Part shown: positions 41,343-49,533 of the stretch, piece by piece
Layout of the letters: every line of letters begins with the position of its first letter
Position numbering within the stretch: position 1 is the stretch's first letter
Assembly (NCBI GenBank): GCA_964612855.1
Contig: CAZTDR010000001.1
Span: 1-64,000 of the forward strand
Reading direction: 5' to 3'
Source of the DNA: DATIJJ01 sp964612855
Lineage (GTDB): Bacteria; Pseudomonadota; Gammaproteobacteria; DSM-16500
Length of the DNA stretch: 64,000 bases
The notes under the pieces: model-generated
Told to the model about the DNA's origin: nothing
Databases searched by the model: none
The model's input: the letters and a program-made list of their open reading frames with translations, nothing else
Made by a program: the position numbers and the translations under genes

Positions 41343-41407
41343 GGCGAGCATCCTGTGTAGGGAGGTCATTAAAATACAGTAACATGTGGGTTTGTTGTAT
41401 GTCATCT

Positions 41408-41553
41408 GTCTAACTGTGGCTTTACTGTCATTCCCGAATGCTCTTGTCAGGGATCTGTTTATTAAAAGAAGATCCCCGACAAGAACATTCGGGGATGACA
41501 ATAGAGAGGGCTGACAATAAAGCCAGCATTAGGGGATGACCATTAGACAGAAA
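41408..41553. repeat. Long nested inverted repeat upstream of fliK
   Basis: The inner arms GTCATTCCCGAATGC at 41429 and GCATTC-like complement ending ATTCGGGGATGAC near 41500 are followed outwards by GGCTTTACTGT/ACAATAAAGCC and CTGTCTAA/TTAGACAG. The whole is a 145-base imperfect palindrome. It lies between the divergent HAD and fliK genes and has the same core as the hairpin at 6369. No gene is in this 280-base spacer. Confidence 0.65.
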
Positions 41554-41622
41554 AAGTGTTACTATTTAAAATCCACTGTATTTATTGTTGCGATAGGAAC
41601 CTCTTAAAACAAGGAGGTACAC

Positions 41623-42972
41623 GTGAAGATTTCCACTTCAGATCCTTCAAAGCAAACTGCATCAACAGAAGATACGTTAGCCGCTCAATCCACTTTATCT
41701 TCCGCCTTTTTTTATAATTTAATTTTGCAAATGCAAGAGCCGCTAGGGACCGTTCAATTGCCACCATCCCAGCCCTCGCAAAAATCACCATTGCAGGCTT
41801 TATCTGAGTCGCCTTCATCGACTATGCCACTGTCTAGGTCTCAGGGTGATGGAATTTCTGCATTGAGCACACCTGTTTCTTCGGAAAATTCAAAGACTTC
41901 TTTAGATGCATTAGAGGATCATCCTCTGATGTCACAATTGAATTTTGTGCAACAAACGTTATCGCCTAATAAAATAGAAAATAATAATGCTTCAGAAAAA
42001 ACACTTCCTGTGCTTGCAGTAAATGTTTTGCCTATGGAGAGCGTAGCATCAGAAACTATTCCGCTATCCGTGCCTACGTCGCCACGTAATGCGAATGATG
42101 CAGTCAACGTTACGCCAGAAAAACAAAACATGGCGGATTATTTGTCAAGTGTTCAATTATCAGAAAAGTTAATGCCAGTTGAGGCACCTAAATCCAAGCC
42201 TTCTCTAGATACTGCTTTGAAAAAAATATCATCCTCTTCTCTCCCCATTTCACGCCCTTCTGCAGGTATTTTTTCCACGCAATCTCAACCCTCCCCATCC
42301 ATAGAGGATGCCATTGAGATGTTAGAAACGGCGGAAATAAGTCAAGCAGCATCGCTTAAAACAACCCATGCACAACCGGCTTTTGAAGATAAGTCCATCC
42401 CATCCCAGAGCCAAATTGCTATGCAAACTTTTACGCAATTAAGTCACTTTATTCATAGTCATACCCTGTCGGGAGGCTCTGTTTTGCAACAGACTACGTC
42501 ATCCGCTTCTATTCTGCATACGGATAGCTTGCCTGTTTCCGTGCAACAATCGTCGGTTTTGCCGTATGAACCTCAAATTGATATTGTCGCGTCCTCAGTG
42601 GGTCCTTTTTTAAAAGAATCTTATGATGCAAAAATAAAGATCTATCCGCCAGATTTGGGTAGTGTTTTGGCCAAATTAAAAATAGATAAGGGAAGTGCGC
42701 AATTAACTCTGCTGACCGAAAGTAACCGAGTTAAAGAAATAGTCGAAGCCAATTTGCCGCAATTGCACCAACAATTTAAAGATGCTGATATTTTATTGAC
42801 CCAAGTTGAAGTGCAATCTTCTATGGCGGATTTGACGGGCCAAACCCATGAAGAGCCCCCTCATTTCGTACCGAAAATGTCCAAAGAAAGTTCAGATAGC
42901 CCAGAAAAGCAAGTTATCTCTTCAAGTGAATCCCCTCACGATCCCAATCAAATCGTCGATACCTATGCATAA
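41623..42972 (+). CDS. fliK: Flagellar hook-length control protein FliK
   Basis: FliK measures hook length and triggers the FlhB substrate switch. The N-terminal 300 residues are Ser/Pro/Thr-rich and disordered. The conserved C-terminal hook-control domain starts near residue 320 (DAKIKIYPPDLGSVLAKLKI, then VKEIVEANLPQLHQQFKDADI). The start is a GTG at 41623 with AAGGAGGT just before it. The partner FlhB has a changed cleavage motif, which makes the pair worth testing together. It lies upstream of fliC, apart from the other basal-body genes. Confidence 0.9.
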   Translation: MKISTSDPSKQTASTEDTLAAQSTLSSAFFYNLILQMQEPLGTVQLPPSQPSQKSPLQALSESPSSTMPLSRSQGDGISALSTPVSSENSKTSLDALEDHPLMSQLNFVQQTLSPNKIENNNASEKTLPVLAVNVLPMESVASETIPLSVPTSPRNANDAVNVTPEKQNMADYLSSVQLSEKLMPVEAPKSKPSLDTALKKISSSSLPISRPSAGIFSTQSQPSPSIEDAIEMLETAEISQAASLKTTHAQPAFEDKSIPSQSQIAMQTFTQLSHFIHSHTLSGGSVLQQTTSSASILHTDSLPVSVQQSSVLPYEPQIDIVASSVGPFLKESYDAKIKIYPPDLGSVLAKLKIDKGSAQLTLLTESNRVKEIVEANLPQLHQQFKDADILLTQVEVQSSMADLTGQTHEEPPHFVPKMSKESSDSPEKQVISSSESPHDPNQIVDTYA

Positions 42973-42978
42973 AAAGAT

Positions 42979-43005
42979 TTAAGTATTTTTTATAAAGGTC
43001 GATAG
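42979..43005 (+). promoter_or_regulatory. Sigma-28 promoter of fliC
   Basis: TTAAGTAT, 11 bases, then GTCGATAG matches the FliA consensus TAAAGTTT-N11-GCCGATAA in spacing and core. The fliC start is about 40 bases on. The sites at 46610 and 61301 share the same pattern. Confidence 0.8.
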
Positions 43006-43044
43006 GAGTAATGGGGATTAACCGAATTCATTAAGGAGATAATC

Positions 43045-43875
43045 ATGCCATTTGTCATAAATACTAACGTCAATGCCTTGCTCGCCCAGAACTATCTGGC
43101 GAACAACCAAGCAGGGCTTTCGCAAGCATTGCAACGCTTGTCGTCCGGTATGCGCATTAACGGGGCGGCTGACGATCCGGCAGGCTTGGCAATCGGAACC
43201 AGCATGACCAATACCTCAAACTCCTTACGTCAAGGTGTGCGTAATGCGAATGACGGTATTTCATTGGTACAAACTGCCGAAAGTACAATGACCAATATTT
43301 CATCTCTATTGGGTCAAATGACCACTTTAGCAGCACAAGCATCCACAGGTACTTATTCATCTTCTCAATTAAGCAATATTGACACGCAATTTCAAAAATT
43401 GTTATCTGAAATTAATCGCGTTGCCAGTGTTGCTTCATTCAACGGGGTTAATTTGTTGGATGGGTCAACTAGTTCTATCAGCATTCAAGTGGGTAGCGGT
43501 AATACATCAAATGACCGTTTGTCTGTCACATTGACAAATTTAACAACCGGTTCAGCAGGATTGAATATTGCGTCCTTGGCAGTGGATTCGTCAGGAAACG
43601 CACAATCCGCGTTGGATAGCCTGAATAACTTGACTGCTGTCACGACCGGTTTGGCAGATCTAGGTGCAAGCCAAGTTAATTTGCAAGCGGCCGTCAATAA
43701 CAACAACGGTAATGCTGCAAGTTTGGATGCTGCAAAATCGCGCATTATGGATGCAGATTATGCGGCGGAAAGCTCGAACCAGGCGAAATTTAATATTCTC
43801 ACCCAGGCGAGCATTGCGATGTTGGCCCAAGCCAATACAGTGCCTCAGTTGGTCATGAAGTTATTGCAAGGGTAA
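43045..43875 (+). CDS. fliC: Flagellin
   Basis: Flagellin polymerises into the filament. The conserved N-terminal D0/D1 (FVINTNVNALLAQNYLANNQAGLSQALQRLSSG) and C-terminal D1/D0 (SRIMDADYAAESSNQAKFNILTQASIAMLAQAN) are both complete. The total of 276 residues leaves almost no room for the variable D2/D3 domains, so the filament should be smooth. AAGGAG lies seven bases before the ATG. It is a single flagellin gene in this window, under a sigma-28 promoter and closed by a terminator at 43901. Confidence 0.97.
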   Translation: MPFVINTNVNALLAQNYLANNQAGLSQALQRLSSGMRINGAADDPAGLAIGTSMTNTSNSLRQGVRNANDGISLVQTAESTMTNISSLLGQMTTLAAQASTGTYSSSQLSNIDTQFQKLLSEINRVASVASFNGVNLLDGSTSSISIQVGSGNTSNDRLSVTLTNLTTGSAGLNIASLAVDSSGNAQSALDSLNNLTAVTTGLADLGASQVNLQAAVNNNNGNAASLDAAKSRIMDADYAAESSNQAKFNILTQASIAMLAQANTVPQLVMKLLQG

Positions 43876-43900
43876 TTGACCAATTAAGGCTATTTAAGCT

Positions 43901-43929
43901 AATCCCGGGGTTCGCGCTCCGGGATTTTC
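43901..43929 (+). terminator. Rho-independent terminator after fliC
   Basis: AATCCCGG and CCGGGATT form an 8-base stem with a 10-base loop, followed by TTTT. fliD starts only 22 bases later, so some readthrough is likely needed to express it. Confidence 0.75.
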
Positions 43930-43950
43930 ATAAAAAAAGGGAAAAATATT

Positions 43951-45339
43951 ATGGCAACAGATAGCTCTTGGATTGGTTCATTAGATGTGGATACCTTTGT
44001 TAAAACGCAAATGATGCGAGAACAAGCGGGTATCGATAAAAGCAGACAACCTTTTTTGGACCAGTTAAATCAAAAACAAAGTGGCTTAAAAATTCAATCC
44101 AGTGTTTATACGCAGTTGCAGCAATTAGTGAATACATTTCAACAAAAGTTAACGCAATTACAAACAGCATTTAATCCCACCTATCAAGTTGGGTATTCGA
44201 CGAGTGGTATTGTGAATGCGCAAATTACAGGTGCGGTTTCACCTGGCTCACATACATTGCACGTCGAACAATTAGCGAAAGCCGGCAGCTTGCAATCACA
44301 AAATATTTCCAGCACCAACACGGCACTCGGTTATTCGCAAGCTCTCACGATTAAATTAGGCCCTGACGGTTCACCGACGCAACAATTTAATGTCAATATT
44401 GGAGCAGGCGATTCGTTACAAACCATTGTTTCGAGTATTAACAATACAGCCCAAGCGAACAATGCAGGTGTAACGGCATCTATCGTCTCAACAGTCAGTG
44501 GCCAATATCAGTTAGTGGTGTCGTCTAATCAAACCGGTCTGAATAATAACGTCAATATAACGGGAACCGGGACTGGTTTGACCATGACGGCGTTAACAAC
44601 AGCGCAAAATGCAGAATTTACGTATGATAATTTGAATTTCGAACAAGCAAGCAATAGCAACATCATTCAAGGTGTCAATGTGACATTATTGAATGAAGGT
44701 GATACAAATATTATTTTGACGCCGTCTAGTCAAATTAATAATGTGACAACGACTTTGCAAGATGTTGTCACTTCTTATAATCAAATTATGTCGCTCATTA
44801 GTCAAGCACAGGTCCAGCTTTCAGCTCCTGATCCTAATCTCAACCTAATCAAATCTACTTTGCAAGATGAGATGAAATTAAGCTCTCTCACACAATATGG
44901 AATTGTACCTAATACAACTCCTCAAACTGTTCAAGTGACCATGGCAAATGGTAAAGATGTGACAACAGCGTATTTAACAGGGTTAATTCAAGTGGATTCA
45001 ACTATGTTATCTTCGGCTTTAACGAATCATTATTCCAACGTACAAGCTGCATTATTTAATACCCAAAATGGGGCATTTGCTGGTGTCTTGAATGATGGAT
45101 TAAATGCAGGCACAGGTTTGGTTTGGAAAGCATTAAATGATGCCAAAGCGGGTGGTATTGCGGTGGTTAATACAGCGTTGAATCAAGTCACGCAAGACAT
45201 TCAAGATGAAACGATTGCTACCCAAGAAAGAAAAGATTCTTTATCGTTAAAATACGCACAGTTGCAAGTCACATTAACGAATATGCAAAACATAAGTAAC
45301 TATATGTTTCAACAAATTCAAATGATGGGCGGTAAATAA
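43951..45339 (+). CDS. fliD: Flagellar filament cap protein FliD
   Basis: FliD sits at the filament tip and promotes flagellin folding. The N-terminal (DVDTFVKTQMMREQAGIDKSRQPFLDQLNQKQSGLKIQSSVYTQLQ) and C-terminal (ETIATQERKDSLSLKYAQLQVTLTNMQNISNYMFQQI) coiled regions are typical. The 462 residues are normal. It is followed directly by fliS and fliT. Confidence 0.94.
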   Translation: MATDSSWIGSLDVDTFVKTQMMREQAGIDKSRQPFLDQLNQKQSGLKIQSSVYTQLQQLVNTFQQKLTQLQTAFNPTYQVGYSTSGIVNAQITGAVSPGSHTLHVEQLAKAGSLQSQNISSTNTALGYSQALTIKLGPDGSPTQQFNVNIGAGDSLQTIVSSINNTAQANNAGVTASIVSTVSGQYQLVVSSNQTGLNNNVNITGTGTGLTMTALTTAQNAEFTYDNLNFEQASNSNIIQGVNVTLLNEGDTNIILTPSSQINNVTTTLQDVVTSYNQIMSLISQAQVQLSAPDPNLNLIKSTLQDEMKLSSLTQYGIVPNTTPQTVQVTMANGKDVTTAYLTGLIQVDSTMLSSALTNHYSNVQAALFNTQNGAFAGVLNDGLNAGTGLVWKALNDAKAGGIAVVNTALNQVTQDIQDETIATQERKDSLSLKYAQLQVTLTNMQNISNYMFQQIQMMGGK

Positions 45340-45352
45340 ATAAGGAGATTTT

Positions 45353-45742
45353 ATGAAGAGCTCTTCACAATTGTATTCTGAAGTGGAAATCAGCAGTGAA
45401 GTATTAGGTGCGTCTGCTCATCGTAGAGTTCAGATGTTAATAGATAAATGTTTTCAAGCAGTAAAAGACGCCAAAAACGCGATTGCAAATTCAGACATTC
45501 AAAAGAAACAGCAAGCCATTACCAATGCATCAGAAATCGTGAGTTATTTACGTGTTTGTCTAAATTTTCAAGATAAAAGAGCAGAAGCTCTCGCTAATCA
45601 ATTGGATGCATTGTATGAGATGATGCAAAAAAATTTCTTGCAAGCGACTTTATACAATGACGAAAAATATTTAGAGCAAACGCAAATCATGTTGCAAAAT
45701 ATCAAAGAAGGTTGGGATGGCATTGCAGCGGAGGCTAAATGA
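45353..45742 (+). CDS. fliS: Flagellin chaperone FliS
   Basis: FliS binds flagellin in the cytoplasm and prevents early polymerisation. The four-helix fold is seen in 129 residues (LGASAHRRVQMLIDKCFQAVKDAKNAI, IVSYLRVCLNF). AAGGAG precedes the start. It overlaps fliT by 4 bases. Confidence 0.93.
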   Translation: MKSSSQLYSEVEISSEVLGASAHRRVQMLIDKCFQAVKDAKNAIANSDIQKKQQAITNASEIVSYLRVCLNFQDKRAEALANQLDALYEMMQKNFLQATLYNDEKYLEQTQIMLQNIKEGWDGIAAEAK

Positions 45743-46068
45743 CTATGACTCAGGTGCAAACACAAGTCAATTTGCTGCGTCGCGAAGTGGATTTTCTCAC
45801 GCAAGAAATACAAAAAAAATTGTACGAAGGTCAGTTTCTTGATTTAGCGGCGATGGTGGATCTGCGTTTTCGTCTTATTAAAAGATTAATGAATTTTTTT
45901 TCGCAGGACATTGATAAAGTTGCATTAAAAAATTATTTCACGGAATTATACGAGCGTGATCAAGCCATTATTACCAAAATTTGTCAGGAAAATTTGACAA
46001 TAGAAGCGGCATTGCTAAAGCTGAATAAGGTGTCGCATTATAGTGAGCCTGCAGTGAGAGGCGGATAA
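45739..46068 (+). CDS. fliT: FliT-like flagellar chaperone
   Basis: FliT proteins are small helical chaperones for FliD and can modulate flagellar regulators. The 109 residues are a helical bundle with the FliT-like stretch DLRFRLIKRLMNFF. The family is poorly conserved, so the name depends on size, helical content and place after fliS. The start overlaps the fliS stop. Confidence 0.75.
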   Translation: MTMTQVQTQVNLLRREVDFLTQEIQKKLYEGQFLDLAAMVDLRFRLIKRLMNFFSQDIDKVALKNYFTELYERDQAIITKICQENLTIEAALLKLNKVSHYSEPAVRGG

Positions 46069-46097
46069 GCTGGGTGGAGTTAGACCCACCACCCAGC
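46069..46097. terminator. Hairpin between convergent fliT and the 46105 gene
   Basis: GCTGGGTGG and CCACCCAGC form a perfect 9-base stem with an 11-base loop, placed in the 36 bases between the two stop codons. No long T-run follows. A bidirectional end point for both transcripts is likely. Confidence 0.5.
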
Positions 46098-46104
46098 CCG
46101 CGAA

Positions 46105-46449
46105 TTATCTTCCCCTATGCCCCCCGCCACCGACAAATGCATACGGTTGCACAGGTGCTACATTGCTATTGCATCCGCTGTTATCAACATAATACGGTTT
46201 TTTCTCACCTGTTGTGTAAAGTTGATTCGATGAGCCGTCACTATTTTGAATGATATAACTGCCCGCAGGCGGTACACGGGGGTCATAAACATTATTTTGA
46301 TTGCCGCCACATTGTTGTACTGGAGCCGGCGCTTGAGGAGGCGCGCTGGTGTTGTTATTAATCGTAACATTTCCCTCAGCAAATGCGTGATGGCTCATGG
46401 CCAGACAAACACTTAAACAAAAAACGTGAAGTTTTGTCGAGATACGCAT
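46105..46449 (-). CDS. Small secreted protein of unknown function
   Basis: I do not recognise this 114-residue protein. It has a clear signal peptide (MRISTKLHVFCLSVCLAMSHHAFA, cleavage expected after Ala24). The mature part is rich in Asn, Pro, Gly and Gln with two Cys (in QQCGG and NSGCNS), and it ends in a Gly/His/Arg tail. GAGGA lies eight bases before the ATG. It is the only gene on this strand between fliT and flgB. It might be an envelope or surface protein unrelated to the flagellum. Confidence 0.75.
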   Translation of the reverse strand: MRISTKLHVFCLSVCLAMSHHAFAEGNVTINNNTSAPPQAPAPVQQCGGNQNNVYDPRVPPAGSYIIQNSDGSSNQLYTTGEKKPYYVDNSGCNSNVAPVQPYAFVGGGGHRGR

Positions 46450-46465
46450 AATTATGTCCTCTTTT

Positions 46466-46558
46466 GGGTGGATTCCACGCGTTTTTAGTGTTGTAGTCCA
46501 CCGAATCCGCGTCAGAATGGTGGATTACGACGCTAAAAGCGCGTCTAATCCACCCTAC
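46466..46558. repeat. Two GTGGATTA palindromic repeats
   Basis: The first copy (46466-46502) is worn (GGGTGGATTCCACGCG and TTGTAGTCCACC). The second (46518-46558) is complete, GGTGGATTACGACGC with GCGTCTAATCCACC. Both lie in the 314-base spacer before flgB, which otherwise contains the two promoters listed separately. Confidence 0.75.
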
Positions 46559-46609
46559 ATTTTTTAGTATAACACGGCAAGAATTGCCCAAGGCGGCAAA
46601 AATTTCTAT

Positions 46610-46636
46610 TTAAGTTTTTAAAAATTCCCCCGATAT
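46610..46636 (+). promoter_or_regulatory. Sigma-28 promoter upstream of flgB
   Basis: TTAAGTTT, 11 bases, then CCCGATAT is the best FliA-type match in the window. It stands about 80 bases upstream of a sigma-54 site for the same operon. No short gene lies between the two. Confidence 0.7.
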
Positions 46637-46716
46637 ACGCGCATTTTTAACCCTGACTTGCTCAATAAAAAACTTATTTATCTTATTTAAATCCATTTTT
46701 AAGCATGCCAAACGCC

Positions 46717-46732
46717 TGGCATGAATATTGCA
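46717..46732 (+). promoter_or_regulatory. Sigma-54 promoter of the flgB operon
   Basis: TGGCATGAATATTGCA fits TGGCAC-N5-TTGCA with one mismatch and exact GG-N10-GC spacing. The flgB ATG (46764) follows 31 bases later with CAGGAG between. It is the natural promoter for the hook-basal-body genes. Confidence 0.85.
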
Positions 46733-46763
46733 CTTATTTAAGCATCGGGACAGGAGTTTTTAT

Positions 46764-47150
46764 ATGGATAAGCTATTTGGTGCATCAGCAAAAGCATTGC
46801 AAATTTGCGAAGATCGCGCGGTATTGCTAAGTAATAACGTCGTCAATAGCGCAACACCCAACTACAAAGCGCGTGACATTGATTTTCAAAAATTAATGCA
46901 TCAGGAAGTGAGTAATCAAAGCGGCACACTGGCTGTTACGGAACCTGGCCATTTGCAAGGGAATCAAGAAACAGTGGGTGGCTTACCAGTGATGTATCGG
47001 GTGCCGATGCAAAAAAGCGCGGATGGTAACACGGTGGATGAAGATATCGAGCGCAAAGATTTTATTTCTAATGCGTTGAAATACAAAGTCAGTCTTACCT
47101 TTATCCAAACACAAACGGACCAGTTAACGAAAGCGATTAAAGGAGACTAA
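46764..47150 (+). CDS. flgB: Flagellar proximal rod protein FlgB
   Basis: FlgB forms part of the proximal rod in the periplasm. The 128 residues match the family, with ALQICEDRAVLLSNNVVNSATPNYKARDIDFQK as the N-terminal rod signature. An upstream ATG at 46728 lies within the sigma-54 promoter, so the start at 46764 is right. It opens the flgBCDEFGH operon. Confidence 0.95.
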   Translation: MDKLFGASAKALQICEDRAVLLSNNVVNSATPNYKARDIDFQKLMHQEVSNQSGTLAVTEPGHLQGNQETVGGLPVMYRVPMQKSADGNTVDEDIERKDFISNALKYKVSLTFIQTQTDQLTKAIKGD

Positions 47151-47152
47151 TC

Positions 47153-47584
47153 ATGACAGATTCTCTTGAACGCGTTTTAACGAATGCATCGAGTGGTATG
47201 AGCGCTCAGAGTATTCGCATGAATACAATAGCGAGTAATTTAGCGAATTCAGATAGCGTGGGTGGTACACCCGATGCAACTTACCGCGCAAAATTTCCCA
47301 TTTTTTCCGAAGTGACGCACAAAATTCCAGGCGTCGCCGATAGCGAACAGCCGATAGGCGGCGTGCGCGTGACGCGTATTTCTAACAGTCAAAAACCCTT
47401 GGAAAAACAGTACGATCCTACCAATCCATTAGCCAATTCGGATGGTTTTGTTTTTAAGACTGACGTCAATCCAATCGAAGAAATGACCAATATGATCGCA
47501 GCTTCGAAAGAATATGAAGCCAATATTCAAGTCATGAATACGACCAAAGATTTATTGGTTCAATCATTAGATGTTTTAAAATAG
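47153..47584 (+). CDS. flgC: Flagellar proximal rod protein FlgC
   Basis: FlgC is a proximal rod subunit. The 143 residues show the rod-family N-terminus (SSGMSAQSIRMNTIASNLANSDS) and C-terminus (NPIEEMTNMIAASKEYEANIQVMNTTKDLL). It follows flgB by 2 bases. Confidence 0.96.
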   Translation: MTDSLERVLTNASSGMSAQSIRMNTIASNLANSDSVGGTPDATYRAKFPIFSEVTHKIPGVADSEQPIGGVRVTRISNSQKPLEKQYDPTNPLANSDGFVFKTDVNPIEEMTNMIAASKEYEANIQVMNTTKDLLVQSLDVLK

Positions 47585-47596
47585 TGAGGTCTTAAC

Positions 47597-48292
47597 ATGC
47601 CAGTCGATAATTCTGCATCCGCTACAGCAAGTGCACTTGGTGCCGCTGCACTGAATACGACAAACGTGCCTAAAAAAGAATTAGCGCCGGATGATTTTAT
47701 CACGCTCTTTTTAGCGCAAATGAAAAATCAAAATCCCATGAGTCCCACCGATAGCAGTGCCATCCTGCAGCAAATGGCGCAGATCAGTTCGATCAGCGCG
47801 TCCAAATCCATGCAAGATACCTTGAAAGATGTGAGCAAAAACGTGAGTTCTGCTTTGAGCAATTCCCAAGTTTTACAAGCTACTCAGTTGATTGGTAAAC
47901 GTGTCGAAGTACCGAGTAAGGTCAGCCCTTTTTCTCCGACCGATGGATTGAGTGGATCTGCTTTGTTACCTGCTCCCGCTGAAGCCGTGACCATTACCAT
48001 TAAAGACATGGCAGGAAATGTAATTAAAACCATTAATAACGGCCCTTCTGCATCGGGTGGATTAATTGATTTTAAATGGGATGGAATTGGTAATAACGGT
48101 ACAACGCAAACGACTGAAGGTGTTTATCAAGTGGTTGCAACGGCGGTGATGAATGGAAAATCGATGGAGGTGCCGACCGCAGGTTCTTTCAAAGTGAATA
48201 GTGTGGCAGTGAATCAAAAAGACGGTGGTGTTGTTTTAAATCTCGAGCAAATGGGTGGCACCAGCATGGGCGATATAGTGAAAATTTTATAG
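47597..48292 (+). CDS. flgD: Flagellar hook cap protein FlgD
   Basis: FlgD caps the growing hook and is needed for its assembly. The N-terminal part has DDFITLFLAQMKNQNPMSPTDSSAILQQMAQISSI and the C-terminal part has Ig-like and tudor-like domains (VTITIKDMAGNVIKTIN, FKWDGIGNNGTTQTTEGVYQ). The 231 residues are typical. It follows flgC by 12 bases. Confidence 0.95.
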   Translation: MPVDNSASATASALGAAALNTTNVPKKELAPDDFITLFLAQMKNQNPMSPTDSSAILQQMAQISSISASKSMQDTLKDVSKNVSSALSNSQVLQATQLIGKRVEVPSKVSPFSPTDGLSGSALLPAPAEAVTITIKDMAGNVIKTINNGPSASGGLIDFKWDGIGNNGTTQTTEGVYQVVATAVMNGKSMEVPTAGSFKVNSVAVNQKDGGVVLNLEQMGGTSMGDIVKIL

Positions 48293-48304
48293 AGGAGATC
48301 AGCC

Positions 48305-49522
48305 ATGGGTATGGGAAATATTGCAACGACTGGCATGCAAGCCGCAATGTCGAACATGGACGTCATAAGTAATAATATTGCTAACGCCAATACGGGTGGA
48401 TTTAAAAAATCCGTCGCGAGTTTTGCTGATATTTTTCCGTCAGGAAATGATGCATCCGGGGCACAAATTGGTATTGGTGTCACATTAGATTCAGTGCAAC
48501 AAAATTTTTCGCCTGGCGGTTATCAGTCGACGGGATTGCCGGGAAATATGGCCATTAGCGGAAGTGGGTTTTTTGTATTAAGAGACGGAGCATCCGGTCA
48601 AGTGAGTTATAGTCGCTATGGAAATTTTGAGTTAGACCAAACATCGGGTTATTTTGTTAATGGGAATGATCGCTTACAAGGTTTTCCTGCTGCAAATGGC
48701 GTTATTCCCGCAGGCAGTGTGCCAAGCGACCTCAAAATTAATACTTCACCGCAGCCAGCAAGAGCTAGTACGACAGTGACTGCACATGGTTTGAACTTAA
48801 ATTCCGGTGATGCCATTATCCCTGCTGTTCCTGCATTTAGCGCCTCGAATAATGCAACCTATAATTACACCACGCATACGACAGTTTATGACAGCTTGGG
48901 TAATCCGACTAATTTAGATTTGTATTATGCAAAATCCGCCGCAAATTCTTGGAATGTGTTTGCTTCTGTCAATGGAACGGTGGTCAACAGCGGAGCCCCC
49001 GGCACATTATCGTTTAATTCTAGCGGCCAATTAACCGGTTCAACAGGATTAAGTGCATTAGCTTTTACGCCGACAACCGGGGCCGCTCCTATGTCGTTTG
49101 CGGTTGATACGGCTGGCACGACGCAATACGGTAGCCCAGATAGCACCTTACCTTTCACTACGAATGGTTATTCTGCTGGTGTTTATACCAACTTTCAAAT
49201 GGACAACAGTGGGATTATTACAGCTATTTACAGTAATGGCCCACCGATTGTTGTGGGTCAAGTTGCCTTGGCAAATTTTCAATCGCCGCAAAATTTACAA
49301 AATCTCGGCGGCTCTAAATGGCTGGCCACGACCGATTCGGGTGATCCCATCGTCAATACATCCAACAGTTCAAACAATCTACGTCAAGGCCAATTAGAAA
49401 CGTCGAATGTGGACTTAGCAGCAGAATTGGTGAGTTTGATCAACGCGCAAAATACGTTCCAAGCCAATGCACAAGTTGAGCAAACCTATAACGAAGTCAT
49501 GCAGACGGTGACAAAATTATAA
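48305..49522 (+). CDS. flgE: Flagellar hook protein FlgE
   Basis: FlgE builds the hook, the universal joint of the flagellum. The 405 residues begin GMGNIATTGMQAAMSNMDVISNNIANANTGGFKK and end with the helical SSNVDLAAELVSLINAQNTFQANAQV-type motif (here ETSNVDLAAEL). A mid-region with repeated Ser/Thr/Asn strands forms the variable domains. AGGAGATC precedes the start. Confidence 0.95.
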   Translation: MGMGNIATTGMQAAMSNMDVISNNIANANTGGFKKSVASFADIFPSGNDASGAQIGIGVTLDSVQQNFSPGGYQSTGLPGNMAISGSGFFVLRDGASGQVSYSRYGNFELDQTSGYFVNGNDRLQGFPAANGVIPAGSVPSDLKINTSPQPARASTTVTAHGLNLNSGDAIIPAVPAFSASNNATYNYTTHTTVYDSLGNPTNLDLYYAKSAANSWNVFASVNGTVVNSGAPGTLSFNSSGQLTGSTGLSALAFTPTTGAAPMSFAVDTAGTTQYGSPDSTLPFTTNGYSAGVYTNFQMDNSGIITAIYSNGPPIVVGQVALANFQSPQNLQNLGGSKWLATTDSGDPIVNTSNSSNNLRQGQLETSNVDLAAELVSLINAQNTFQANAQVEQTYNEVMQTVTKL

Positions 49523-49533
49523 GGAAATAAGTT

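Noticed and set aside
41566..41596. Sigma-28 promoter before fliK (TGCGATAG)
   Set aside because: The -10-like core is present, but no -35 element exists at the 11-base distance.
43005..43037. CsrA binding sites (GGA motifs) in the fliC leader
   Set aside because: Several GGA are present, but one is the ribosome site and the others are not in hairpin loops. Too weak to list.
46728..46763. Longer FlgB start at 46728
   Set aside because: The ATG lies within the sigma-54 promoter and has no ribosome site; the family N-terminus begins at 46764.
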